A stretch of 64,000 nucleotides of DNA from Haliscomenobacteraceae bacterium (GCA_947501115.1 CANMVX010000001.1:1-64000); one strand, 5' to 3'; counted from the stretch's first letter, positions 17,940-28,046 are shown. Numbers and translations: made by a program. Notes: generated by a model from the letters alone, not told the origin.

Positions 17940-18150
17940 TGTTCCATGAATTAATTAAAAATGAAGAAATAAGCTTGTTATAAAATTATAAAACGATTTT
18001 ATTATATCTAAGTTTTATTTTTATTCGTTTAATGAATTTTGTTCAATAGGAAAAAAGATTGACAGAATATTATTTTTCCTAGGTTTTCATTACCTTTAAT
18101 AAGTAATTCGAAGCCAATAAGATATTTGTCGCAATTTAAAAACTATCAAT

Positions 18151-21100
18151 ATGATTTCCAGGTTTTTTTCTCTCATTTTTTTCTCTGTTTTTTATTTAAT
18201 CCAAATGGATGCCCAACCTTGGGCGGAGGTTTCCAGTACGGTAACTCCCAATTTTTACAGAATGAAAACCTCTGGGGATGCTGTTTTAAATGCGGTTAAA
18301 TCTCAAAAAGGAAAGGGTTTTAAAGCGTTTAAAAGATGGGAAAAATATTGGGATCAACGTGTTTTCCCGGATGGAACCTTTCCACCCGCAAATTTAGTTC
18401 AAAAAAACTGGGAACTTTATCAATTTGAAAAATCTCTTTCTGCATTGATTCCTGGTTCTTCGTGGACAAGTCTTGGTCCTAATTCTTCTTCCGGAGGTTA
18501 TGCGGGTATAGGAAGAATTAACAGATTAGCGTTTCATCCCACAAATGCAAGTATCATTTTTGCTTGTACCGCTGGTGGCGGACTTTGGAAAACGATAAAT
18601 GGGGGTACTTCATGGGTTCCTTTAACAGACAATCTAGCCTCTATTGGTACTTCTGGTTTAGTTATAAATCCTACTGATCCGAATATCATGTACTTAGCCA
18701 CAGGTGATGGTGATGGAGCAGATACCTATTCTTATGGTGTTTTAAAAAGTACAAATGGAGGTGTTACCTGGAATACAACGGGTCTTACTTTTGCAACAGG
18801 TACCGTAATATATAAATTACAGCAGCATGCTACGGACCCTAACATTTTATTGGCAGGTACCAATGGTGGTTTGTACAGAACGGCTAATGGTGGTACAAGC
18901 TGGACTAAAGTAGTGGCAAGTGGACAATTTTACGATGTTGAAGCCTTATCGGCAACAAATATGGTGGCAGTGACTAAAGGAGGTTTCTATAGATCTACAG
19001 ATAGCGGTGCAACCTGGGTTTTGGTGACAACCATAGCCAGTACAGGAAGAATTGCATTAGCTGTTAGTGCTGCAAATCCTGATTTTGTTGGTGCCTTAGT
19101 TTCAAATACAAGTAATGGTTTTAAGGGGTTTTATGCTTCTGTTGATGGTGGTTTGACTTACACGCTTCGATCCTCAACGCCAAATTTAATGGGATGGGAG
19201 ACAAATGGAAGTGATTCAGGTGGGCAGGCATGGTATGATTTATGTATGGCCGTGTCACCTACAGATGTAAACCAGATAATAGTAGGTGGTGTAAATACTT
19301 GGAAATCAATTAATGGAGGGGTTTCCTGGTCAATAATGACCAATTGGTATCAGACTTCCACTGTGCCTGCTATGCATGCTGATCAACATGATTTGATTTT
19401 TCTAAATAGTACTACTATCTATGCAGCAAATGATGGAGGTATTTATCGTTCCACAAATAATGGAGTGTCATGGACAGATTTGACGAATGGAATGAGCATT
19501 AGTCAATTATATAGAGCTAGTGCCGCTCAAACAGATACCAGAATTATTGCTGGTTTACAAGACAATGGAACCAAGTTAAGAAGTACCACAGGAACATGGA
19601 GTGATGAGATAGGAGGTGATGGAATGGATTGTGCCATAGATCCAACAAATGGCTCTTACATGTATGGGACTTTGTATTATGGCGATATTCAACGATCTAT
19701 AAATGGGGGAAGTAGTTGGACTTCCATAACACCTTCTACTGGAACGGATGGTGCATGGGTTAGTCCGGTATTATTGGATCCTGTTAATCCAGCGACTATC
19801 TATTTGGGTTACAAAGATTTAATGAAATCAACTGATAGAGGAACTACATGGAGTGCTATTTCAGCGGGTCAAACGGGGGGTAATTTTATTTCTAATATTG
19901 CAGTGGCACCTTCCAATCCATTAGTCATTTACATTAGTTGGGGAACGGCCATGGCAAAAACTGTTAATGGGGGTACTAGTTGGGCAACCATAACCGCACC
20001 GATATCATCTCAAATTTCATCCTTATTAGTGGATCCTACCAATCCAAATAATCTTTATGCAACCTATTCCAATTTTACGGCAGGTTCAAAAGTTTATTTT
20101 TCAAATAATGGGGGAACATCCTGGACGAATATTTCAGGTACCTTACCGAATATTCCAGCGAATAAAATTATTTATCAAACAGGCAGTAATGGCGCCTTGT
20201 ATCTGGGTATGGATGTTGGTATTTATTACAGGGATAATACACAGACTGATTGGTCTTTATATAATAGTGGATTACCCAATGTGGAAATTTTTGATTTGGA
20301 AATCCGTTATAGTGATAAGAAATTAATTGCAGCCACCTATGGAAGAGGCTTATGGGAAAGCCCACTTTATGTTGGGACGCCACTTTCGGTTCCTGCTGTA
20401 TCCTCTTTTTCTCCAACATCAGCAACTAAGGGAAATACCGTAACTATTACAGGTAGTAATTTTAATGGTATATCATCAGTTAGCTTTGGTGGCACCGCAG
20501 CTACTTCTTTCACAGTGGTTAGCTCTACAAGTCTAACCGCCATAGTTGGAAATGGAAATTCAGGTAATGTCTCTGTTACAAATTCTGCAGGTACAGGAAC
20601 TCTTTCAGGATTTACTTACATAAATACTTCGCCTGCGATTACGTCATTTACCCCAACATCTGGTAAGACGGGTCAGGTAGTTAACATAACGGGAACGAAT
20701 TTTACAGGAGCTACAGCGGTAAGCTTTGGTGGAACGGCAGCAACTACGTTTACCGTGGTTAGTGCAACGAGCATCAATGCAACAGTAGCTGCAGGTGCTT
20801 CTGGTGTGGTTTCAGTAACAACAGCATCGGGTACAGGAACATTGGCAGGCTTTACGTATTTACCTCCACCGACAATAACTTCATTTAGTCCAACTTCTGC
20901 AGGAACAGGACAAACAGTAACTATAACAGGAACTAACTTTACGGGAGCAACAGCGGTAAGCTTTGGTGGTACTGCAGCTACCTCATTTACCGTAGTGAGT
21001 GCAACGAGCATTACCGCAGTAGTTGCTGCAGGTACAACGGGTGCAGTGAGTGTGACCACATCAAATGGCATAGCCAGTAGAGCCGGATTTACATTTACAG

Positions 21101-24100
21101 CTGCAACACCAGCACCTGCGATTACGTCTTTTACCCCAACGTCGGGCAAGACAGGTCAGGTGGTTACCATAACGGGAACAAATTTTACGGGAGCAACAGC
21201 TGTTAGTTTTGGTGGAACGGCAGCAACTGCGTTTACCGTGGTTAGTGCAACGAGCATCAATGCGACAGTAAGTGCGGGTGCATCTGGTGTGGTTTCAGTA
21301 ACTACAGCATCTGGTACGGGAACATTGGCAGGCTTTACGTATTTGCCTCCACCGACAATAACTTCATTTAGTCCAACTTCTGCAGGAACGGGACAAACGG
21401 TAACTATAACAGGAACTAACTTTACGGGAGCAACAGCGGTAAGCTTTGGTGGTACTGCAGCTACCTCATTTACCGTAGTGAGTGCAACGAGCATTACCGC
21501 AGTAGTTGCTGCAGGTACCACGGGTGCTGTGAGTGTAACCACATCAAATGGCATAGCCAGTAGAGCCGGATTTACATTTATATCAGCTACACCAGCACCT
21601 GCGATTACGTCATTTACCCCAACGTCGGGTAAGACAGGCCAGGTGGTTACCATAACGGGAACAAATTTTACGGGAGCAACAGCTGTTAGTTTTGGTGGAA
21701 CGGCAGCAACTGCGTTTACCGTGGTTAGTGCAACCAGCATCAATGCAACAGTAGCTGCGGGTACTTCTGGCACGGTTTCAGTAACAACAGCATCGGGTAC
21801 GGGAACATTGGCAGGCTTTACGTATTTGCCTCCACCGACGATAACTTCTTTTAGTCCAACTTCGGCAGGAACGGGTCAGGTGGTTACCCTAACGGGAACG
21901 AATTTTACTGGAGCAACAGCGGTTAGTTTTGGTGGTACGGCCGCCACCTCATTCAATGTGGTGAGTCCAACGACTATTACCGCAGTAGTTGGGACGGGTA
22001 AAACTGGAAATGTTCGGGTTGTAACGGCAAATGGAGCAATAACTAAAAGCGGTTTCACTTATCTGGCTCCTCCAACTTTAAGTTCCTTCATTCCAACATC
22101 GGGCAAGACGGGTCAGGTGGTTACCATAACGGGAACAGATTTTACGGGAGCAACAGCTGTCAGTTTTGGTGGTACCGCTGCCACCTCATTCACTGTAGTT
22201 AGTGCAACAAGCATTACCGCAGTAGTTGGTGCGGGAGCTACAGGTAGTGTTAGCGTAACCACATCAAATGGTATTGCCAGCAGAGCTGGATTTACATTTA
22301 TATCTGCAACAACAGCGCCTGCGATTTCGTCTTTTACCCCAACGTCGGGTAAAACAGGTCAGGTAGTTAACCTAACGGGAACGAATTTTACGGGAGCAAC
22401 AGCGGTGAGTTTTGGTGGCACTGCAGCAACTACGTTTACTGTGGTCAGTGCAACGAGCATCAATGCGACCGTTGGTGCGGGTGCATCTGGCACGGTTACA
22501 GTAACGACAGCATCAGGAACGGGAACATTGGCAGGTTTCACTTATTTGCCTCCCCCAACGATTACGTCATTTAGTCCAACATCGGCTGGAACAGGTCAGA
22601 CGGTAACTATAACAGGAACGAATTTTACGGGAGCAACGGCTGTCAATTTTGGCGGTACCGCAGCCACCTCATTTACTGTAGTGAGTGCAACGAGTATTAC
22701 CGCAGTGGTTGGTGCGGGTACAACGGGAAATGTTCGTGTAATTACAGCCAATGGAAATGTTAACAGAGCAGGCTTTACCTTTATAACCGTTAGTACTGTT
22801 CCTCCAACAATTACTTCATTTTCACCAACAAAGGCTATTCCAGGATCAAACATTACCCTTTCAGGAACTGGTTTCAATCCTACATTAAGTCAAAATACAG
22901 TTTGGATAGGTGCTTCAAAGGCGACTATTTCTGCAGCAACAACAACCTCTATAACTGCGAGAGTTCCCGTAGGAGCAACAACAGATTATATCAGAATACT
23001 AAATTCCGTTACACAACAAGGTGCTCAATCAAATCAATTTTTTGTTTCTTCATATTCTCCATCAAAAGATAGTATTCAAAGCGCAGAGATTGCAACAAAA
23101 GTAGATTTAACAACGTTGGGTGGGCCTCAAGATATTCGGATATCAGATTTAGATGGAGATGGCATACCTGATATAGTTGTCGCAAATTATACGGTTGGAT
23201 CCATTTCAGTATTTAGAAATACAAGTGTTATTGGTAATATTAATATTGCCAATTTTGTGAGAAAAGATTTTACATCGGGAACTGGAGCAACTTTTATTTC
23301 AGTGGCTGATTTGGATAATGACGGAAAGCAAGATGTAATTGTTGCCAATCAAGGGGAAAATACCCTTTCCATTTTTAAAAATATATCTACCTCAGGAAAT
23401 ATTTCATTTAATAGTCCGGTAAAAATAGCTACACCTGCTACACCCATCGGCATTGGAATAGGTGATTTCGATAAGAATGGCTGGCTTGATATCGCTACAG
23501 CAAATCATGGAAATGGTACAGTTTCCATTTTTACAAATAAAGGTATCTTTAATTCTATTTCTACAAGTAATTTTAATCCTCGTTTTGGTCTCATTACTGG
23601 CTTAAATCCAATAACCATTGATGTAGCCGATATGGATGGCGATTCAAAATCAGATATTGTGGTAGGAAATTATGGTTCCAATTCCGTTTCCATTTTTAAG
23701 AATAATTATATTTCCGGTGCTTTAGCTACTTCTTCATTTTCCACTAAGTTGGATTTTAACGCTGGAAATAAACCTGGTTATGTGAAATTAGGTGACATGG
23801 ATGGTGACTCAAAATTAGATGTTGTCGTGTTGGCTGAGGGCAACAATAGCGTTGGAATTCTAAGAAATACATCTACTTCAGGTGTTTTGAGTTCAGCTTC
23901 ATTTGCTTCAAGGGTTAATTTTAATACAGGTATTACACCATATTATATTAGTGTTGGAGACTTAACAGGAAATGGAAAACTGGATATTTTAGTTACAAAT
24001 TTTGGGGACGGTACGGCAACTGTTTGGCAAAATAAGGCGATTCCAGGAAGTATTACGAGTGCCTCATTCTTTAAAAGATTAAATTTCACGGTGGGAACAA

Positions 24101-24792
24101 AACCTTATGCCGGTCTTTTAGCCGATATTGATGGTGATACTAAAACAGATATCTTAGTATCCAATACTGGTAGTAATACATTATCTATTTTGAGAAATAC
24201 AGTTGGTGCCCAAATGATTGTGTCTCCAACATCTTCAACTTTACCTGCTGCAGGTGGATCAGTGACTGCAACCGTTTCTTCTAATCTTTCATGGAAGGTT
24301 TCATCCAATGCATCCTGGCTAATCCCCATAGCTAGTTCGGGTAAAAATAGTGGTACTATCAGAGTTAATTTTATTGCAAATACTGGCGCTTTAAGAAAAG
24401 GTGTGGTAACTTTTACCGCAGATGGTATCGTGAAAACAATGGAAATTACCCAGGCTGCCAGAGCTGGATTTGTTAATCCAGATAAAGGATTAAGCGATGT
24501 AACATTGGAAAATAGTGATTTGGCCTTATTAGAAATTTCTGATGATCAATGGGAAATTTATCCTAATCCTTCAGATGGTTTGATTAATCTTTCTATTCAT
24601 TTTCCCAATTTAGAGATGACTGGTTTCTTGAAAATACATGATATTTATGGAAGGTTGGTTAAAACGGTCTCTGATTTAAGGACAGGTAATTATAGATTTG
24701 ATTTATCTACTGAACCAAAAGGTACCTACCTTTTTACCTTAACAGGGGAAGATCAAAATAAGACAGTTTATAAACAAATTATCTTAAATTAA
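18151..24792 (+). CDS. Giant T9SS surface protein: Asp-box, IPT/TIG, FG-GAP, BACON
   Basis: A 2213-residue secreted, probably cell-surface protein. The order is: signal peptide (MISRFFSLIFFSVFYLIQMDAQ); a beta-propeller region at about 90-740 with some ten Asp-box motifs such as STDSGATW and STDRGTTW (sialidase/Vps10-like fold); 11 IPT/TIG Ig-like domains at about 748-1633; seven FG-GAP/VCBS repeats such as DLDGDGIPDIVV, likely calcium-binding, at about 1655-2016; a BACON domain at about 2022-2103 with SNASWL; and a type A T9SS sorting domain (WEIYPNPSDG to the end). Export by T9SS is consistent with porT in this window. Adhesion or glycan binding is inferred; no catalytic residues are evident. 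The IPT DNA is highly repetitive. Confidence 0.9.
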   Translation: MISRFFSLIFFSVFYLIQMDAQPWAEVSSTVTPNFYRMKTSGDAVLNAVKSQKGKGFKAFKRWEKYWDQRVFPDGTFPPANLVQKNWELYQFEKSLSALIPGSSWTSLGPNSSSGGYAGIGRINRLAFHPTNASIIFACTAGGGLWKTINGGTSWVPLTDNLASIGTSGLVINPTDPNIMYLATGDGDGADTYSYGVLKSTNGGVTWNTTGLTFATGTVIYKLQQHATDPNILLAGTNGGLYRTANGGTSWTKVVASGQFYDVEALSATNMVAVTKGGFYRSTDSGATWVLVTTIASTGRIALAVSAANPDFVGALVSNTSNGFKGFYASVDGGLTYTLRSSTPNLMGWETNGSDSGGQAWYDLCMAVSPTDVNQIIVGGVNTWKSINGGVSWSIMTNWYQTSTVPAMHADQHDLIFLNSTTIYAANDGGIYRSTNNGVSWTDLTNGMSISQLYRASAAQTDTRIIAGLQDNGTKLRSTTGTWSDEIGGDGMDCAIDPTNGSYMYGTLYYGDIQRSINGGSSWTSITPSTGTDGAWVSPVLLDPVNPATIYLGYKDLMKSTDRGTTWSAISAGQTGGNFISNIAVAPSNPLVIYISWGTAMAKTVNGGTSWATITAPISSQISSLLVDPTNPNNLYATYSNFTAGSKVYFSNNGGTSWTNISGTLPNIPANKIIYQTGSNGALYLGMDVGIYYRDNTQTDWSLYNSGLPNVEIFDLEIRYSDKKLIAATYGRGLWESPLYVGTPLSVPAVSSFSPTSATKGNTVTITGSNFNGISSVSFGGTAATSFTVVSSTSLTAIVGNGNSGNVSVTNSAGTGTLSGFTYINTSPAITSFTPTSGKTGQVVNITGTNFTGATAVSFGGTAATTFTVVSATSINATVAAGASGVVSVTTASGTGTLAGFTYLPPPTITSFSPTSAGTGQTVTITGTNFTGATAVSFGGTAATSFTVVSATSITAVVAAGTTGAVSVTTSNGIASRAGFTFTAATPAPAITSFTPTSGKTGQVVTITGTNFTGATAVSFGGTAATAFTVVSATSINATVSAGASGVVSVTTASGTGTLAGFTYLPPPTITSFSPTSAGTGQTVTITGTNFTGATAVSFGGTAATSFTVVSATSITAVVAAGTTGAVSVTTSNGIASRAGFTFISATPAPAITSFTPTSGKTGQVVTITGTNFTGATAVSFGGTAATAFTVVSATSINATVAAGTSGTVSVTTASGTGTLAGFTYLPPPTITSFSPTSAGTGQVVTLTGTNFTGATAVSFGGTAATSFNVVSPTTITAVVGTGKTGNVRVVTANGAITKSGFTYLAPPTLSSFIPTSGKTGQVVTITGTDFTGATAVSFGGTAATSFTVVSATSITAVVGAGATGSVSVTTSNGIASRAGFTFISATTAPAISSFTPTSGKTGQVVNLTGTNFTGATAVSFGGTAATTFTVVSATSINATVGAGASGTVTVTTASGTGTLAGFTYLPPPTITSFSPTSAGTGQTVTITGTNFTGATAVNFGGTAATSFTVVSATSITAVVGAGTTGNVRVITANGNVNRAGFTFITVSTVPPTITSFSPTKAIPGSNITLSGTGFNPTLSQNTVWIGASKATISAATTTSITARVPVGATTDYIRILNSVTQQGAQSNQFFVSSYSPSKDSIQSAEIATKVDLTTLGGPQDIRISDLDGDGIPDIVVANYTVGSISVFRNTSVIGNINIANFVRKDFTSGTGATFISVADLDNDGKQDVIVANQGENTLSIFKNISTSGNISFNSPVKIATPATPIGIGIGDFDKNGWLDIATANHGNGTVSIFTNKGIFNSISTSNFNPRFGLITGLNPITIDVADMDGDSKSDIVVGNYGSNSVSIFKNNYISGALATSSFSTKLDFNAGNKPGYVKLGDMDGDSKLDVVVLAEGNNSVGILRNTSTSGVLSSASFASRVNFNTGITPYYISVGDLTGNGKLDILVTNFGDGTATVWQNKAIPGSITSASFFKRLNFTVGTKPYAGLLADIDGDTKTDILVSNTGSNTLSILRNTVGAQMIVSPTSSTLPAAGGSVTATVSSNLSWKVSSNASWLIPIASSGKNSGTIRVNFIANTGALRKGVVTFTADGIVKTMEITQAARAGFVNPDKGLSDVTLENSDLALLEISDDQWEIYPNPSDGLINLSIHFPNLEMTGFLKIHDIYGRLVKTVSDLRTGNYRFDLSTEPKGTYLFTLTGEDQNKTVYKQIILN
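20632..22800 (+). repeat. Tandem IPT/TIG coding repeats, 483-bp higher-order unit
   Basis: Units of about 240 bases alternate between two types (SGKTGQ and SAGTGQ variants), giving a repeat of exactly 483 bases (starts 20632, 21115, 21598). The B-type units around 20877-21110 and 21360-21590 differ at only a handful of mostly synonymous bases. Later units (from about 21840) are more diverged and the last IPT domain (22800-23050) is distinct. The pattern indicates recent duplication or gene conversion. Array length may vary between strains or be collapsed in assembly. Confidence 0.9.
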
Positions 24793-24835
24793 AAATGGTT
24801 GGCCCAAATTGCCTCCATCTGTACCTCTTCAACGT

Positions 24836-24858
24836 ATCTTAAATCAGTGATTTAAGAT
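24836..24858 (+). terminator. Hairpin after giant surface protein gene
   Basis: Perfect 10-bp inverted repeat (ATCTTAAATC and its complement) with a 3-base loop, 43 bases past the stop. Weak T-rich sequence follows, so termination is plausible but unproven. Confidence 0.45.
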
Positions 24859-24866
24859 CCTATTTT

Positions 24867-24904
24867 ATGAATTCCATCCTATGTCTAAATAGGATGGGAT
24901 TCAT
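24867..24904. repeat. 15-bp inverted repeat overlapping direct repeat copy 1
   Basis: Arms 24867-24881 and 24890-24904 pair over 15 positions with one G-T mismatch and an 8-base loop. The right arm (TAGGATGGGATTCAT) recurs at 25314 without a left arm. Confidence 0.6.
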
Positions 24905-24945
24905 TTAATAAGGCTAGATTTAAATAACCCCAAGGGCTTTTATCG
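24890..24945 (+). repeat. Direct repeat copy 1
   Basis: Begins TAGGATGGGATTCATTTA and continues through an AT-rich stretch to ATAACCCC. It matches 25314-25365 with few substitutions. The copies start 424 bases apart and bracket non-coding DNA. Confidence 0.6.
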
Positions 24946-25313
24946 TGACCCGGCTTAGCCATTTAGATTCCGCTTTTAAATTTTCTTGGTGCTTTGCCAT
25001 TATTTTTTGTTGTAAAGTAGCTTTAGTTGGATGTATTGTTTGGTTAAAAGGAGAGCGTGATAATTAGATTTGTCTTGTAATTGCAGTTTTATCTATAGTG
25101 TTGTAATTGTATTGCAATGTCTAACCGCTATATCAGCACTTAATTTGAAATCAAATTGTTAATATCCTGTAGAATTGCCATTAACATTAATGCACGTGCT
25201 TCATGGCAGATTCTTCGTACCCATGACATAAATGGTTCATAAAATAAAAATTTATAAAGTAATTAAAATCAGCATAATACAAAAAACTAAGAAAGCTTAG
25301 CGAAGTCAGGAAT

Positions 25314-25365
25314 TAGGATGGGATTCATTTATTAGGGCTAGGTTATAATAACCCAAAAAGCCTAC
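25314..25365 (+). repeat. Direct repeat copy 2
   Basis: Second copy of the motif at 24890-24945, sharing TAGGATGGGATTCATTTA and the downstream ATAACCC. It lies about 47 bases before the end of the convergent metalloprotease gene. Confidence 0.6.
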
Positions 25366-25411
25366 AGCATCAGAAATCATACTCATGAATTACCGCTTTG
25401 GGGACCGGGTA

Positions 25412-26902
25412 TCAAGGCATAATAACGACACTGTGGCTTTGGGTTTTCTGCGCATTTCGCACAGTTAATGTGTATTGCCCTGGGGGGAAGGCAGATACTG
25501 AAATGGAAAGGTTGGTATTACCAACGTATTGGGTGTAATTTTTTTGAAAAATGGTTTGTCCTGAATTATTCAGGAGTATCAATTGTAAAGGGAATTTTTC
25601 AGAAGAAAAATTTAGTGATAATCCTTCTGATTTTGATATTGGGTTATTTATAATAATCGAATTATCGCTAGCTGATAAATCTAAACTGGGTGTAGATAAA
25701 ACGGTGCTAAATGAGCAAATTTTAGACACTGTGGAGCAAAATGAATAAAGATTTAATGATCTTAATCGCCAAAAATACTTCCGGCCATTAATCAATTGTT
25801 TCGTCATATAGGACAAGGAATCAGGTGATATTTCATAACGTGATGTAATTAATGCCATATTAGGCATAGGAGAAACCTCAATGATATATTTGTAGGTTCC
25901 GGGGACTTTTTCCCAGGAGAAAGTAACTCCATTGGATAAATTTACCTGACTGTTTTCCATCGGCATATTGACAGTGGGTGAAGTTTGGTTGATTTTAACA
26001 GGTAAATCTCCTTTAAATAATGTTGGATAAAATTCATCTGCGTAGGCCCTCATGGTCATAATTTGCTCCTTGCTGAATCTATTAGGACATGGATCTAATG
26101 CATATCCCATGATAAGAGAACCGTCAGAAAAGAAACTTTTTCCCATGGGATCTACTAAAGGAATGGGGCTTTTTGAGCTATCGCTGCATGACCACCTAAG
26201 ATTAAGATAATCTGGTGCCGTATCGCAAAATCCATCTCCAGCACTTCGGCAATTGCTTCCATCCGCTCTTTCTACCTTTACATTTTCCCAATGTTCAGGC
26301 GCTTTTAAAGTATAATCGAATGCAATGCCCTCCCAACCTTGAAAGGTGTGGGGTAAACCCAGGAAATGTCCTATTTCGTGAGCTAGTAAAGCTCCTTTTA
26401 CCTTATAACACTCAGAGGAAAGAACAATTCCTTTGTTTACACCTTGATGAAAAACATTAAAACCACAGGCATCAAGGGCGTTTTCTACGACGTAAACAGG
26501 TATGGCATTCGTTGATTTATACGATTGTAATAACTGACTTAATTCAAACTCAGTTTCAATACCTTCAAAGGTGGCAGAACTCAAAATGGTTGGCTGACTT
26601 TCTAAATAAAAAGATATGTTAGCTTGTTTATATAATTTATTTAAATGACAAATTTCGTCCATTAATTTCTCTGGAGAAATAGTACCAGTCTGGCTATGTA
26701 CTTTACCGGAAATAAAAATTTTTATAGGAAAATAGAGGGTGAGGGAACTACGTAAAAAATTGTCAATAGGTAATCGTTGTTGAAAACGTGTTACCCATTC
26801 ATTATGAACACTGTTAACAGTGTTACATGGCTTTAATAATTGTCCATAAGTATTATGTGACAATAAAAAAGCAAGTAAAAGGACCAATACGCGTAGTTGC
26901 AT
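25412..26902 (-). CDS. Secreted M43-family zinc metalloprotease, T9SS-like tail
   Basis: A 496-residue protease of the pappalysin/cytophagalysin family (M43). Signal peptide MQLRVLVLLLAFLLSHNTYGQ; catalytic HEIGHFLGLPH at about residues 175-185 (HExxHxxGxxH: three zinc-binding His and the catalytic Glu); Met-turn region LIMGYALDPC near 268; cysteines around CRSAGDGFCDTAPDY as in the family. Residues about 300-400 form a fibronectin-like module, and the last 75 residues resemble a T9SS type A sorting domain (LILLNNSGQTIF, FPPGQYTLTVRN), though the usual YPNP start is degenerate. It is convergent with the giant T9SS protein and divergent from mdh. Likely an extracellular protease. Confidence 0.9.
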   Translation of the reverse strand: MQLRVLVLLLAFLLSHNTYGQLLKPCNTVNSVHNEWVTRFQQRLPIDNFLRSSLTLYFPIKIFISGKVHSQTGTISPEKLMDEICHLNKLYKQANISFYLESQPTILSSATFEGIETEFELSQLLQSYKSTNAIPVYVVENALDACGFNVFHQGVNKGIVLSSECYKVKGALLAHEIGHFLGLPHTFQGWEGIAFDYTLKAPEHWENVKVERADGSNCRSAGDGFCDTAPDYLNLRWSCSDSSKSPIPLVDPMGKSFFSDGSLIMGYALDPCPNRFSKEQIMTMRAYADEFYPTLFKGDLPVKINQTSPTVNMPMENSQVNLSNGVTFSWEKVPGTYKYIIEVSPMPNMALITSRYEISPDSLSYMTKQLINGRKYFWRLRSLNLYSFCSTVSKICSFSTVLSTPSLDLSASDNSIIINNPISKSEGLSLNFSSEKFPLQLILLNNSGQTIFQKNYTQYVGNTNLSISVSAFPPGQYTLTVRNAQKTQSHSVVIMP

Positions 26903-27092
26903 AGTGCCTTACAGCTTGATAAAAACGATATGTAAATGCCTTGGGAAAAAATACTGCTTTTAAAGTATATTTTTCACCTCTCGGGAGTAAAGTAAAAGGT
27001 TTATTATAACATATCCAAAAAAAGGTGAATAAAATTTTAAAATATTTGTATTTTTATAGCAAATTCCAAGCAAACTAAACAAAAAAATTATC

Positions 27093-28025
27093 ATGAGAAA
27101 GGTTACTGTGATCGGTTCCGGAAATGTGGGAGCTACTGTAGCGAATGTACTGGCGCACAAAGATTTAGTTAATGAAATTGTTTTACTAGATATCCAGGGG
27201 GATATGGCTAAAGGTAAAGCATTAGATATGTGGCAACAAGCCCCGGTTGATTATTATAGCACGCGTATTACTGGTACAGATGATTATGCGAAGACCGCCG
27301 ATTCTGATATTGTCGTGATCACCGCAGGTATTCCCAGAAAACCGGGTATGTCAAGAGATGATCTTATTAGTACTAATGCTAATATCGTTTCTTCTGTTAC
27401 GGCACAGATAATGAAGTATTCAGCTAATCCTATCATTATTGTAGTTTCAAATCCTCTGGATGTCATGACTTACGCCGCATGGAAGACATCTGGATTACCT
27501 TCTTCCCGCGTTTTTGGAATGGCGGGTATTTTAGACACCGCCAGGTATAGAGCGTTTTTAGCGGAAGCGCTTAATGTTTCTCCAAAGGATATTCAGGCAG
27601 TACTCATGGGTGGTCATGGTGATACCATGGTTCCGCTTCCTCGTTATACTACCGTAAGTGGAATTCCGGTGACGGAGTTAATTGATGAATCATCTTTAGA
27701 TGCTATCGTTGAAAGGACAAAAGTTGGTGGCGGTGAATTAGTTAAGTTGATGGGTACTTCAGCTTGGTATGCTCCTGGTGCAGCTGCTGCTCAGATGGTC
27801 GAAAGTATTTTAAAAAATGAAAATAGGATTTATCCTTGTTGCGCTCTTTTAAATGGTGAGTATAATCTACATGGCGTTTTTGTTGGCGTTCCAGTTAAAT
27901 TGGGAGCTAATGGTATTGAGCAGCTGATAGAGTTAAAATTAAATGACGCTGAAATGGCCCTTCTAAATGATTCAGCCGATCAGGTTCGTCAAGTTATGGA
28001 AGTATATGATGGACTTTCAAAATAA
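27093..28025 (+). CDS. mdh: Malate dehydrogenase
   Basis: Cytosolic NAD-dependent interconversion of malate and oxaloacetate in the TCA cycle. The 310 residues belong to the LDH-like MDH group: GSGNVGATVA at about 8-17 binds NAD; GIPRKPGMSRDDL carries the substrate loop whose Arg residues favour oxaloacetate; SNPLDVMTY and GMAGILDTAR follow; GGHGDTMVPL holds the catalytic His. Full length with an unambiguous ATG. It is a monocistronic unit: a strong terminator follows at 28047-28087 and the upstream gene is divergent. Confidence 0.97.
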   Translation: MRKVTVIGSGNVGATVANVLAHKDLVNEIVLLDIQGDMAKGKALDMWQQAPVDYYSTRITGTDDYAKTADSDIVVITAGIPRKPGMSRDDLISTNANIVSSVTAQIMKYSANPIIIVVSNPLDVMTYAAWKTSGLPSSRVFGMAGILDTARYRAFLAEALNVSPKDIQAVLMGGHGDTMVPLPRYTTVSGIPVTELIDESSLDAIVERTKVGGGELVKLMGTSAWYAPGAAAAQMVESILKNENRIYPCCALLNGEYNLHGVFVGVPVKLGANGIEQLIELKLNDAEMALLNDSADQVRQVMEVYDGLSK

Positions 28026-28046
28026 GCTTTTTTTAAAATGAGTATG

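Larger units (their letters stand above)
24793..25411. other. 619-base intergenic tract, no intact gene
   Basis: Lies between two convergent genes for T9SS-type secreted proteins. It holds two hairpins just after the giant gene (24836-24858 and 24867-24904) and an imperfect direct repeat (24890-24945 and 25314-25365). A 40-codon open stretch on the minus strand, 25140-25262, ends in ARALMLMAILQDINN and reads like a gene remnant, but has no clear start. Elsewhere both strands are broken by stops. Confidence 0.6.

Noticed and set aside
20673-22877. Several long minus-strand open frames opposite the IPT repeats
   Set aside because: Their proteins are valine/alanine repeats that mirror the IPT DNA periodicity, have no starts in a sensible context, and result from biased codon use on the real strand.
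24793-25411. CRISPR-like array suggested by repeated motif
   Set aside because: Only two imperfect copies 424 bases apart, no regular spacers and no cas genes.
25468-26460. Plus-strand frames opposite the M43 protease
   Set aside because: They are antisense to a complete, well-supported protease with an intact zinc motif.
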